A DNA stretch of 31,934 nt from BMS3ABIN04 sp965554225. GTDB lineage: Bacteria > Bacteroidota > Ignavibacteria > Ignavibacteriales > Melioribacteraceae. The position numbers and the translations under genes were made by a program. The DNA lies in assembly GCA_965554225.1 (NCBI GenBank), contig CBEVZC010000025.1:1-31934 (forward strand), given 5' to 3'. Below the pieces are notes generated by a model that made no database searches, had not been told where the DNA came from, and saw only the letters and a program-made list of their open reading frames with translations. Positions 1-8,388 of the stretch are shown here, piece after piece. Numbering within the stretch: the first letter of the stretch is position 1; each line of letters starts with the position of its first letter.

Positions 1-1025
1 ATCATCAAATCGTATGAAATTTGTAAATAAAGTATTTCAAATATACTAAATGAATAATTTAATTTTTTCATTTTAATTTTCGTTACGAATAAATCAATAA
101 ATATTTTAGTTAGGAATAATATACTCCAAAGAGAATTAAAGATAATTAGAAAAGGAGAAAATAAAAACAATATATTTAGCAAATGCCAACATCCTAAAAT
201 TAACTTATGTTTTAATAAGTAATGATTAGATGTTGAAGTATGCCGGGACTTTTGTGTTAAATATCCCTTGAAATTACTTTTGGCTTCGGAAAACACTTTT
301 GCATTTTCATTTGTTACAATCCCTACTCTCATTTTATGCTTTACAGCCTCCCGCAACAATAAATCATCATCACCACTTAATGTTTCCGTTGTATTCTGAT
401 AACCTTTAATTTTATAGAATGATTCTTTGCGGAACCCGAAACTTCTTGCCGCAGCTGAATAGGGAAGTCCGATGTAAGCAAAAGAGAACGATAAAATATG
501 CGTCCGCAAATTTTCAAAACATGCTAATTTGTTAATAAAATTATTCTTCTGAACAAAAGGGGACAATCCGAAAACAAAATCATTTCCTTTATTAAACTTT
601 TTATTGAAAGCTTTTATCCATCCGGGCTGCGGACTGCAGTCTGCATCCGTAATCATAATATAAGGATATTTAGATTTTTCGATGCCAAATTGTAAAGCTC
701 CTCTTTTACCTTTATATTTTTTATCTGAAGCTCTGAATAAACTAAAGTTAATGACGTTAGTGATTAAAGATTCCACTTTTTGGAATGTATCATCATCCGA
801 ATTATCATCAATTATAATAACTTCATACCGGTTATCGGGGGAATCTAATTTTAACAATGAATTTATAAGGCTTTCAACATTTCCCGTTTCATTTTTTGCA
901 GCAATAACAATACTTATTTCATTTAATCCGGTGTCAGTTTCTGCTTGAGGTGGGGTATTAAAATACTTTATGAAAATAAAGATATAAATCAAAAATGTTG
1001 CTGATAACAAAAATATTGCAGTCAT
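1..1025 (-). CDS. Family 2 glycosyltransferase, membrane-associated (3' end outside window)
   Basis: This gene reads leftward from ATG 1025 and stays open to base 1, so about 341 residues are visible and the C terminus is missing. An N-terminal membrane helix (residues 3-19) precedes a GT-A domain. It shows the nucleotide-binding IIIDDNSDDD motif (D73/D74), the DxD-like ITDADCSPQP motif (D127, D129), the acceptor-side GDDDLLLRE motif (about 218-226), and QKSRH (258-262) where processive family 2 enzymes carry QxxRW. A hydrophobic stretch follows at about 274-310. This is the architecture of inner-membrane enzymes that move sugars from nucleotide donors onto lipids or polysaccharides. The acceptor cannot be read from the sequence. 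It starts 24 bp after the helicase stop and is probably co-transcribed with it. The Shine-Dalgarno sequence is poor. Confidence 0.85.
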   Translation of the reverse strand, partial: MTAIFLLSATFLIYIFIFIKYFNTPPQAETDTGLNEISIVIAAKNETGNVESLINSLLKLDSPDNRYEVIIIDDNSDDDTFQKVESLITNVINFSLFRASDKKYKGKRGALQFGIEKSKYPYIMITDADCSPQPGWIKAFNKKFNKGNDFVFGLSPFVQKNNFINKLACFENLRTHILSFSFAYIGLPYSAAARSFGFRKESFYKIKGYQNTTETLSGDDDLLLREAVKHKMRVGIVTNENAKVFSEAKSNFKGYLTQKSRHTSTSNHYLLKHKLILGCWHLLNILFLFSPFLIIFNSLWSILFLTKIFIDLFVTKIKMKKLNYSFSIFEILYLQISYDLM

Positions 1026-1048
1026 AAATAATATAAATATCTTATTGC

Positions 1049-3049
1049 TTAATATTCATCTTCCAGAAGCCATTCCGCGGCAAGGTCCTCATTCACTCCT
1101 TCTATAAATCTTGACGGTTTTGAAAACGTAATACCGTTCTGCCTGTCAAATATTTTCATAGGATAGGAAATATATAAGTTCTGCTTAGCCCTTGTTGAAG
1201 CTACGTACATCAATCTTCTTTCTTCTTCCAAAGCATCCAAACTTTGAGCGGCTAAGCCGGAAGGGAAAAACCCTTCGATTGCATGAATAATAAAAACAGA
1301 ATGCCATTCAAGTCCTTTAGCAGAATGGATTGTTGAAAGTGTAAGATATTCCCTTTCTTTATCTTCCTCATCCAAACCAACTACACTGTCTTGAGGCGGG
1401 TCCAATGCCATATCGGATAATAAAGAATCAAGACTTCTATAATTTTGTGTGATATTCAAAAATATTTCCAAATCTTTCTTTCTCTTGTTAAAATCATCGT
1501 ATTTACTTTTAAAAATTGGTTTATAGTAATCCAATACAAGTTCTGCTTTTTCGGTAGGAGACATCTTCTTCGTATAAATTTTATTGAGCAAGTTAAACAG
1601 ATTATAAATTACATCTTTATATTTGCTGTTCAATACTGCATCCGGTTTCAACCCGATATTTATTTTCGAGGATTGAATTTCATCTATAATTTGCTGAGCG
1701 CGTTTAGGACCAATTCCTTCGTGCAGGAGCAATACTCTAAACCAGCTGACAATATCTTTAGGATTTGCTGCAATTCTTAAAAATGCTAAAACATCTTTAA
1801 CATGTGCAGTTTCTATAAACTTCATCCCGCCGAATTTTAAGTAGGGTATATTTGCTTTGTTAAGCTCAATTTCAAGGTCAAAAGAAAAATATGATGAACG
1901 GAATAATACGGCTATATCATTAAGTTCTATTCCTTCTTCACGTAATTCTAAAATTCTATTCACAATAAAACGCGACTGCATATTTTCCGTTGCGGCGGAA
2001 ATTATTGCCGGAAGCTCTCCGCCTACTTTTTGTGTGAATAAAAATTTCGGATATTTTTCAACTGACGACTCAATAATATAATTTGTAAAGTCTAATATCT
2101 CTTGAGAGCTTCTATAATTTTCTTCAAGCTTTATCAGCTTAACATTTTTAAATAGTTTAGGAAACTCCATTATATTCTTGAAATTTGCTCCTCTAAAGGA
2201 ATAAATTGACTGAGAATCATCGCCCACGACCATAATATTATTATTCAATTGTACTAAACCCTTTACTATATCTGCCTGAATTTTATTAGTATCCTGATAT
2301 TCATCAATCATTACAAAATTGATAGATGCTAATAGGGATCGAGCTGCAGAATTCTTACTCTCCAAAAATTCTTTTAAGTAAACAAGCAAATCATCATAAT
2401 CCAGTAAATTATTTTGGGTTTTGTAAGCGTGGTAAATTTTTCCTATATCTTTTATTTTATCTGCATATTCAAAAAAATGCGGATAATCTTGCTCAACAAT
2501 TTCTTCTATATCTCTTTCCGTATTTACACTTAAACTTAATATTTTAAATATTGTAGATTTTTTCGGGAACCGCTTTTTAAGTTTAGCTAAATTCAGCTGA
2601 GCTCTTATAAGGTTTATAACGTCTTCGCTATCGCCTTGGTCTAAGATTGTAAAACCGGGATCGAGGTTAATACTCTTGGCATACTTCCTTAGAGTTATAT
2701 TAGCAAAAGAATGGAATGTTCCGCCGTTAATCATCGAGCATCTGTTATCAAGCAAGGCTGCAGCTCTGCTCATCATTTCTCTTGCAGCTTTACGTGTAAA
2801 CGTAAGCAATAATATTGATTTTGGATCAAATCCAATTTCAACCAGTCTGGCAACACGGTAAACCAGAGTTCTTGTTTTACCCGTTCCGGCTCCGGCTATT
2901 ACAAGGTAGGCGCCTTCAATTGCGGAAACAGCTTCGTATTGTGCAGGATTTAATTCGTTTTCGTAATTAATAGAGAAACGGGCTTCATCAAATTGCGGAA
3001 TAGATAAGCCCGTTTTGTTAATCTTATTAAGTTTGTATATCTTCGTCAT
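1049..3049 (-). CDS. UvrD/PcrA/Rep-type superfamily 1 ATP-dependent DNA helicase
   Basis: This is a 666-residue SF1A helicase that should unwind DNA 3' to 5' in repair or replication restart. All motifs are visible in order: Q motif NPAQ (34-37), Walker A AGAGTGKT (52-59), motif Ia LLTFTRKAAREM, motif II DEYQDT, motif III GDDSQSIYSFRGA, motif IV LEENYRSS, motif V STIHSAKGLEWHSVF, and motif VI RRLMYVASTRAK. It is somewhat shorter than E. coli UvrD (about 720 residues) and lacks the long basic C-terminal tail, so I cannot say whether it is the main UvrD, PcrA or a third paralogue. Its ATG shares one base with the stop codon of the upstream gene (TAATG), which implies translational coupling. Confidence 0.95.
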   Translation of the reverse strand: MTKIYKLNKINKTGLSIPQFDEARFSINYENELNPAQYEAVSAIEGAYLVIAGAGTGKTRTLVYRVARLVEIGFDPKSILLLTFTRKAAREMMSRAAALLDNRCSMINGGTFHSFANITLRKYAKSINLDPGFTILDQGDSEDVINLIRAQLNLAKLKKRFPKKSTIFKILSLSVNTERDIEEIVEQDYPHFFEYADKIKDIGKIYHAYKTQNNLLDYDDLLVYLKEFLESKNSAARSLLASINFVMIDEYQDTNKIQADIVKGLVQLNNNIMVVGDDSQSIYSFRGANFKNIMEFPKLFKNVKLIKLEENYRSSQEILDFTNYIIESSVEKYPKFLFTQKVGGELPAIISAATENMQSRFIVNRILELREEGIELNDIAVLFRSSYFSFDLEIELNKANIPYLKFGGMKFIETAHVKDVLAFLRIAANPKDIVSWFRVLLLHEGIGPKRAQQIIDEIQSSKINIGLKPDAVLNSKYKDVIYNLFNLLNKIYTKKMSPTEKAELVLDYYKPIFKSKYDDFNKRKKDLEIFLNITQNYRSLDSLLSDMALDPPQDSVVGLDEEDKEREYLTLSTIHSAKGLEWHSVFIIHAIEGFFPSGLAAQSLDALEEERRLMYVASTRAKQNLYISYPMKIFDRQNGITFSKPSRFIEGVNEDLAAEWLLEDEY

Positions 3050-3609
3050 TATCTACGTAATGCTTTAGGCTTCCCAAGTAATTCCGAGACTATAATAAAT
3101 TCTCTAACCGTTCGCGGGTTCCTAAGTCTTTCTTTAAGATCGCTTTCATAAGCATTAGGCGCTTCAACAATATAATATGGCTCCAATTCTTCTGAAGCAG
3201 ATTTCTTTAGAGCGGCATTAAGTTTTATACTATCTGCGACCTCTAAATCCGTGCCTGCTTTTTCAATCATTCCTTCCGCTTTCATCGGGATGACATCTTT
3301 AAATTCATCTTCAGGATTCCACGTCTTATTATCTTCCATTCCCATTGATATATCTAAAGATTCATCAGCAACTTCAGTCTTCTTCTCCGGTTGAGGGATT
3401 GGATACGGAGGCGGATTTTGTTTAATACCGAAAAGTTCTTCCAATATATCCCGTTGAGGCTGCCTCTGTTTAGCGGCAGGTATATTATTCACTTGCCCTT
3501 TCTCACGCGCTTTTTTCTTCTGCTGCGCTTTTTTCTTCTTATCGAAATAGGAAGAGAAAAAACTTATAATTATAAAAAGTATAAATAAATATTCAAACAG
3601 ATTATCCAT
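3049..3609 (-). CDS. Hypothetical N-terminally membrane-anchored protein between floA and helicase gene
   Basis: I do not recognise a family for this 186-residue protein. It has one hydrophobic helix (about residues 5-21), then a lysine-rich stretch (KKKKAQQKKKAREKG) that suggests the rest lies in the cytoplasm by the positive-inside rule. A proline-rich linker with many acidic residues follows. A compact C-terminal part (about 140-186, containing NPRTVREFIIVSELLGKP) looks structured and resembles a short peptide-docking tail. It overlaps the end of floA by 8 bp and shares one base with the helicase start, so it is co-transcribed and probably coupled to both. Many floA loci carry an NfeD-type membrane protein next door; none is present here. 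A role as a FloA partner is a guess from position only. Confidence 0.8.
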   Translation of the reverse strand: MDNLFEYLFILFIIISFFSSYFDKKKKAQQKKKAREKGQVNNIPAAKQRQPQRDILEELFGIKQNPPPYPIPQPEKKTEVADESLDISMGMEDNKTWNPEDEFKDVIPMKAEGMIEKAGTDLEVADSIKLNAALKKSASEELEPYYIVEAPNAYESDLKERLRNPRTVREFIIVSELLGKPKALRR

Positions 3610-4597
3610 TTTTCTTTGGATCCTTTTTCTCTTCCGGTTTGGCTATTGCATTTCTCATTTCAGTATCCGACTGAATATTTTTTATGTTGTAATAATCCAT
3701 AACACCAAGATTTCCGGACCTGAATGCATCTGCCAATGCTAAAGGAACTTCGGCTTCCGCTTCAACAACTTTTGCTCTCATTCTTGCAACTTCAGCTTTC
3801 ATTTCCTGTTCAAGAGCTACTGCAGCTGCTCTTCTTTCCTCGGCTTTTGCCTGTGCAACTTTAAGATCTGCTTCCGCTTGATCTGCCTGCAGTATGGAAC
3901 CAATATTGGTACCCACATCAACATCTGCAATATCAATTGATAAAATTTCAAATGCTGTTCCCGAGTCCAGTCCCTTTGACAAAACAACTTTTGAAATAGA
4001 ATCCGGGTTTTCCAAAACATCTTTGTATGAATTACTTGAGCCGATTGTAGAAACAATTCCTTCGCCAACACGGGCAAGAATTGTTGCTTCTCCGGCACCG
4101 CCTACTAATCGCTCAATATTTGCTCTAACTGTAATTCGTGCAATTGCTTTTAATTGAATTCCGTCTTTTGCTACTGCCGAAACAAGAGGAGTTTGAATTA
4201 CTTTGGGAAGAACGGACATTTTTACCGCTTCCAGAACATCCCTTCCGGCAAGGTCAATTGCAGCAGCTTTCTCGAAACTAAGCTCCAAGTTAGCCTTATT
4301 TGCCGATATTAAAGCATTAACAACTTTAATCACATTTCCACCGGCAAGATAATGCGCTTCTAAAAGAGACGAATTAAGTGATAAACCGGCTTTTGTTGCC
4401 GAGATCATACTCCTTACGATTATAGTCGGGGAAACTTTCCTTAGACGCATTCCAACTAAATCTTTGAATATTTTAAGTTTAACTCCGGAAAAATATGCAG
4501 TAATAAACAACCCAATCGGGACGTAATAAGTAAATAAAATTAGAAAAAATACTACCGCAATAACAATTACAACGGAAAGACCCGATAACGCACCCAT
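3602..4597 (-). CDS. floA: Flotillin-like protein FloA
   Basis: This 331-residue protein matches the bacterial FloA family (YqfA in Bacillus subtilis) in length and pattern. A membrane-inserting hydrophobic segment (about residues 8-36) is followed by the SPHF-type domain and an Ala/Glu-rich coiled coil (about 235-290, e.g. AEADLKVAQAKAEERRAA). The family's conserved tail MDYYNIKNIQSDTEMR is present near the C terminus. FloA oligomerises at the inner membrane and organises membrane microdomains; this is family knowledge. The ATG follows a good Shine-Dalgarno sequence (AGAGGAG, 5-6 bases upstream). It is the first gene of the leftward operon and is divergent from murA. Confidence 0.95.
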   Translation of the reverse strand: MGALSGLSVVIVIAVVFFLILFTYYVPIGLFITAYFSGVKLKIFKDLVGMRLRKVSPTIIVRSMISATKAGLSLNSSLLEAHYLAGGNVIKVVNALISANKANLELSFEKAAAIDLAGRDVLEAVKMSVLPKVIQTPLVSAVAKDGIQLKAIARITVRANIERLVGGAGEATILARVGEGIVSTIGSSNSYKDVLENPDSISKVVLSKGLDSGTAFEILSIDIADVDVGTNIGSILQADQAEADLKVAQAKAEERRAAAVALEQEMKAEVARMRAKVVEAEAEVPLALADAFRSGNLGVMDYYNIKNIQSDTEMRNAIAKPEEKKDPKKNG

Positions 4598-4880
4598 TTT
4601 TTACTCCTCTTTTAATTTTTTACTCTTCTTACATCAATAGCAAAGTTAGGAATTATAATCCACTATTACAAAGTATTTTACTTAATGAGAATTGCATTTG
4701 TAAACGATGAATGCAAAAATGATTTATTCATTTTATACGCAAATTTCAAAAATAAACCCTTTGGATAATTTGAACATGTGTTGTTATTGCGGACAAAAAT
4801 TTATACATATTTTAAAACTCAAAATGTTATTTTCATTATTTAAAGATTATATTTTAATTAAAATAGATTACGAGGCAGAA
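4598..4880. promoter_or_regulatory. Divergent floA/murA intergenic region
   Basis: These 283 bp lie between the start of floA (leftward) and the TTG start of murA (rightward), so promoters for both must sit here. The frame ahead of murA is open from 4707, but its encoded sequence has no resemblance to MurA. A perfect 7-bp inverted repeat (TTGCATT at 4692-4698, AATGCAA at 4710-4716) is the only structured element I see. I could not assign -35/-10 boxes with confidence. Confidence 0.4.
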
Positions 4881-6146
4881 TTGGACAAATTTGTAATTAA
4901 CGGCGGCAGTAAACTTAATGGAACGGTAAATATAAGCGGCGCAAAAAATTCGTGTCTTGCTTTAATGCCGGCAACATTGTTAACAAAAGGAGAAAACAAA
5001 ATTCTTAACGTTCCTGAAGTTAACGACACTTATACAATGATAAAATTACTAAAAGAACTTGGAGCTGAAATCTTTTTCGATAATCACGAATTAAAAATTG
5101 ATACGTCATATGTTAAAAATTTTGTAGCTCCTTATGAACATGTAAAAAAAATGAGAGCTTCCGTTTATGTATTAGGTCCTTTACTCGCGAATTATGGTTA
5201 TGCCAAAGTTTCAATGCCCGGCGGATGTGCTTGGGGACCAAGACCGATTAATTTACATTTGGAAGCGATGGAAAAGTTAGGTGCAGCTATTGAGCTTAAA
5301 GAAGGATATATAGTTGCTAAAGCAGATAAACTTTCCGGTGCAAAAATAAACTTCGATGTATCCTCCGTAGGCGCTACGGGCAATACTTTAATGGCTGCTG
5401 TTTTGGCAAAGGGAACAAGCTTAATTACAAATGCTGCAATTGAACCTGAAATTACTCACTTGGAACGTTTCTTAGAAAAGATGGGTGCAAAAATAAACGG
5501 TATTGGAACCAGCACTCTTGAAGTTGAGGGAGTAGATGAACTAAAGTCTGCAGATATAACTAACATTCCGGATAGAATTGAAGCCGGAACCTTACTAATT
5601 GCCGGAGCAATAACAAAAAGCAAAATCGGAATTGAATATTCACATCCCGAACATATTGAATCACTTCTTCTAAAACTTGAAGACAGCGGCGCCAAATTAA
5701 AACAAGTTGATGGACTAATAGAAATTGACGCGGCAGATTTAGAAATAAAAAGTACCGATGTAACAACATCTATTTATCCTGGTTTTCCAACAGATATGCA
5801 GGCACAATGGATTGCTTATATGACTTTAGCAAAAGGTACATCAACTGTTACAGACAATATATATTTAGATAGATTTAAACATGTGCCGGAATTAAAAAGA
5901 CTTGGCGCCGATATTGAGATGAGAAATAATAGCGCAATTGTAAAAGGAGTAGAAAAGCTAACCGGAGCTAAGGTAATGTCGACCGATTTACGTGCGAGTG
6001 CAAGTTTGGTTTTAGCGGGATTAGCGGCAAAAGGAACAACGGAGATCTTAAGAATTTACCATCTTGACAGGGGTTACCAAAAAATAGAGGAAAAACTGCA
6101 CAAACTCGGTGCAAATATAACCAGAGTATCCACAAAGGAATACTAA
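4881..6146 (+). CDS. murA: UDP-N-acetylglucosamine 1-carboxyvinyltransferase MurA
   Basis: MurA transfers enolpyruvate from phosphoenolpyruvate to UDP-GlcNAc, the first committed step of peptidoglycan synthesis, in the cytoplasm. I place the start at TTG 4881, giving 421 residues beginning DKFVINGGSKLNG after the initiator. That matches the usual MurA N terminus and length. A GAGG ribosome site lies five bases upstream. Upstream ATG codons would add 58 unrelated residues. Visible active-site features are K22 in GAKN, the MRAS loop (R92), and the catalytic Cys116 in MPGGCAWGPRP, so the enzyme keeps the fosfomycin-sensitive cysteine. The repeated EPT-synthase folds run to the C terminus. The stop shares a base with the next ATG (TAATG), so the downstream peptidase is translationally coupled. 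Confidence 0.95.
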   Translation: MDKFVINGGSKLNGTVNISGAKNSCLALMPATLLTKGENKILNVPEVNDTYTMIKLLKELGAEIFFDNHELKIDTSYVKNFVAPYEHVKKMRASVYVLGPLLANYGYAKVSMPGGCAWGPRPINLHLEAMEKLGAAIELKEGYIVAKADKLSGAKINFDVSSVGATGNTLMAAVLAKGTSLITNAAIEPEITHLERFLEKMGAKINGIGTSTLEVEGVDELKSADITNIPDRIEAGTLLIAGAITKSKIGIEYSHPEHIESLLLKLEDSGAKLKQVDGLIEIDAADLEIKSTDVTTSIYPGFPTDMQAQWIAYMTLAKGTSTVTDNIYLDRFKHVPELKRLGADIEMRNNSAIVKGVEKLTGAKVMSTDLRASASLVLAGLAAKGTTEILRIYHLDRGYQKIEEKLHKLGANITRVSTKEY

Positions 6147-8374
6147 TGTCCAAAATTTATAAGAACATTGGAATATTCGAATCTGTAATATTGCTCATTG
6201 TGATTTTGTTTAATTATCTCTTGGTAAATTATCCGCTAACAAATGTACTCGGATTCGAATTTTCAGTAGTTAATGCAATACTGCTTTCTTTTGTTAGCGG
6301 AATACTTTTAATTCATTTAATAAATAAAAATAATAGAGGTACTCTCAGTTTTTTTTATACGGTTAAACAAAATTGGCTTATAATTCTGTTAATTGCTTTT
6401 TTACCTTTGGTAATATCAATTGTCCCAACAATACTTTCACAAGGCTGTCCGATTAGTGAAGGATTATTATTTTACATAGTAATCACACTTCCTTCGTTAT
6501 TCATAGGAATGGCTCTTGGATTTTTCAGTTTTAGTATTAGTCCGAGATTTAGATATTATTGGTTTATTTTATTTTTCTTTATCACTGCTTTTGTCTGGAT
6601 TTTTGAAATATATTTTAATCCGCAAATATATTTTTATAATCCAATCATCGGATTTTTCCCGGGTGTTATTTACGATGAAGACATTTCCATAACTTCATCA
6701 TTAATATTGTATCGCGTTTTTATAGTTGCCGCCGGAGCTGTAATAATTTTTTCTGCAGAAAAGATGTATTACTTAAATTGGACAAGAAAAGCTCTTATTG
6801 TATTGATGTTAACTTATTCCGCAATCGGATTTTATTTTTTAAAACCTTACGTAAACCTGGCAACTACTCAAGCAAGAATGAAAAGCGAATTACGGGGAGA
6901 AGTTAAATCGGAGCACTTTAACATTTACTTTTCCGAAGACATCCCGTTAGAGAAAATTAAAAACTTTGTACTGAATCATGAATACTATTATTCACAAATT
7001 AAAAAGCAATTAACAAGAAAAGACGATTTTGTTACAACTTCATATATTTTTAAAAACGGGGAGCAGAAAAGAAACCTGTTCGGAGCAAATCGCGCAGACG
7101 TAACAAAACCTTGGCTGCGCCAGATTTATTTAAATGAAGATGATGTACTGCATGTTTTAAAACATGAACTTGCTCACGTATTTTCTGCAAAATATGGAAC
7201 AACTATCCTAAAACTATCTCACAACTTCAATCCCGCTTTAATTGAAGGCTTTGCAATGGCTATTGAAAATAATTACGATAATTATGAAATACATTACCTT
7301 GCGTCAATTGCATTCCATAATAACTTCAAAGTGAAATTGAGCAATCTTTTTTCAGGGCTTAATTTTTATCTGTCAAGTTCTTCGTTTTCTTATATTTATG
7401 CCGGCTCATTTATTAAATATTTAGCAGATCAATACGGAATTGAAAAGATTACATATTTATACGGTGACGGTGATTTCCAAAAATATTACGGGAAAGGTAT
7501 CCAGAAATTATCTAAAGAGTATTTCGATTTTATCAAAAATTATCCAATCGATTCGAATAAAAATATAGCAAATTATTATTTCGGACGTAAAGCTATTTTT
7601 CAAAAATATTGCGTTAGATATGCCGCAAATCAGCTTAAGAATGCGTGGCACGATTATCAATTGGGAACATACAACAAAGCAATCCGTGAGTTTAAGAAAA
7701 TTTACAGCTATTCTAAATCTTATTCCGCACTTACAGGTTTGGTAAATAGCTTATTCAAAATTGATAATGCTTTTGATGCAGAAAAAATCTTAAAGGCAAA
7801 TCTTAAAAATTTTGAAGGTTCCGCCCAGTATTATAGTTTGGAGCTATCTCTTGCCGATGCTTTGGTCAGAAATTATAAATTTAATGAAGCAAAAAAGTAT
7901 TACTCAGAACTACTAAACCAAAAGCCAAGATACAATTACTCTTTCCTTGCTAAATTGAGAATTGATATGCTCAATTTTAATTCTTTAAAACTTAGAGATT
8001 ATCTTTCAGCTTCGGTTTTTGATAAATACGAGCTTCTGAAATATTATTATTCTAAAACTAATGACCCGGCTTCTATTTATTCAATGTTATCACTATCGGA
8101 ACAGCTTAATCAATCTTATTCGAATTTTAATAAGCAAATAATTATAAGAACAAATCATAATGATGTTTTATCGTACTATGCATTATTTATAGAAAGCAAT
8201 TATGCAGATAAGAATTCTGATTATGCAAGGGCATTAAACTTGCTGCTTAAAATTAAAGATTCTGATGAATTGGAAGTGCTTAGAAATTCGATTAATGGAA
8301 AGATTAAAAGATTAAACTGGATTATTGAAAATAGAGATAAAATTTTAAGCGGCACAAAGATTACTTTAAACTGA
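6146..8374 (+). CDS. Polytopic membrane protein with HExxH metallopeptidase domain and C-terminal helical repeats
   Basis: This 742-residue protein has three parts. Residues 1 to about 240 hold about seven hydrophobic helices. A soluble domain follows with the zinc motif HELAH (340-344) and a downstream glutamate in LIEGFAMAIE (E367), which fits gluzincin peptidases of the MA type: two histidines and a glutamate bind zinc, and E341 is catalytic. The C-terminal third (about 500-740) is helical and TPR-like (for example YNKAIREFKKIYSYSKSYSA, then FNEAKKYYSELLNQKP). With the N terminus inside and seven helices, the peptidase would lie in the periplasm. It is coupled to murA by a TAATG overlap, which suggests envelope work, but no substrate can be named. 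The motif assignment is firm; the biological role is unknown. Confidence 0.85.
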   Translation: MSKIYKNIGIFESVILLIVILFNYLLVNYPLTNVLGFEFSVVNAILLSFVSGILLIHLINKNNRGTLSFFYTVKQNWLIILLIAFLPLVISIVPTILSQGCPISEGLLFYIVITLPSLFIGMALGFFSFSISPRFRYYWFILFFFITAFVWIFEIYFNPQIYFYNPIIGFFPGVIYDEDISITSSLILYRVFIVAAGAVIIFSAEKMYYLNWTRKALIVLMLTYSAIGFYFLKPYVNLATTQARMKSELRGEVKSEHFNIYFSEDIPLEKIKNFVLNHEYYYSQIKKQLTRKDDFVTTSYIFKNGEQKRNLFGANRADVTKPWLRQIYLNEDDVLHVLKHELAHVFSAKYGTTILKLSHNFNPALIEGFAMAIENNYDNYEIHYLASIAFHNNFKVKLSNLFSGLNFYLSSSSFSYIYAGSFIKYLADQYGIEKITYLYGDGDFQKYYGKGIQKLSKEYFDFIKNYPIDSNKNIANYYFGRKAIFQKYCVRYAANQLKNAWHDYQLGTYNKAIREFKKIYSYSKSYSALTGLVNSLFKIDNAFDAEKILKANLKNFEGSAQYYSLELSLADALVRNYKFNEAKKYYSELLNQKPRYNYSFLAKLRIDMLNFNSLKLRDYLSASVFDKYELLKYYYSKTNDPASIYSMLSLSEQLNQSYSNFNKQIIIRTNHNDVLSYYALFIESNYADKNSDYARALNLLLKIKDSDELEVLRNSINGKIKRLNWIIENRDKILSGTKITLN

Positions 8375-8388
8375 AAGAAATTTAGATT

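Noticed and set aside
682..948. 88-codon plus-strand frame near the left edge
   Set aside because: It is antisense to the glycosyltransferase gene, whose catalytic motifs are read on the minus strand.
3817..4098. 93-codon minus-strand frame inside floA
   Set aside because: It lies in another frame of a confidently identified gene and reflects the Ala/Glu-rich coiled-coil composition.
4692..4716. TTGCATT/AATGCAA inverted repeat as a murA operator
   Set aside because: Seven base pairs with an 11-base loop in AT-rich DNA is easily found by chance, and it lies far (about 165 bp) from the murA start. It is mentioned only in the intergenic entry.
4707..4880. N-terminal extension of MurA from ATG 4707
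   Set aside because: The 58 extra residues have no MurA similarity and an unusual composition (CCYCGQKF). TTG 4881 has a GAGG ribosome site and gives the exact family N terminus and length.
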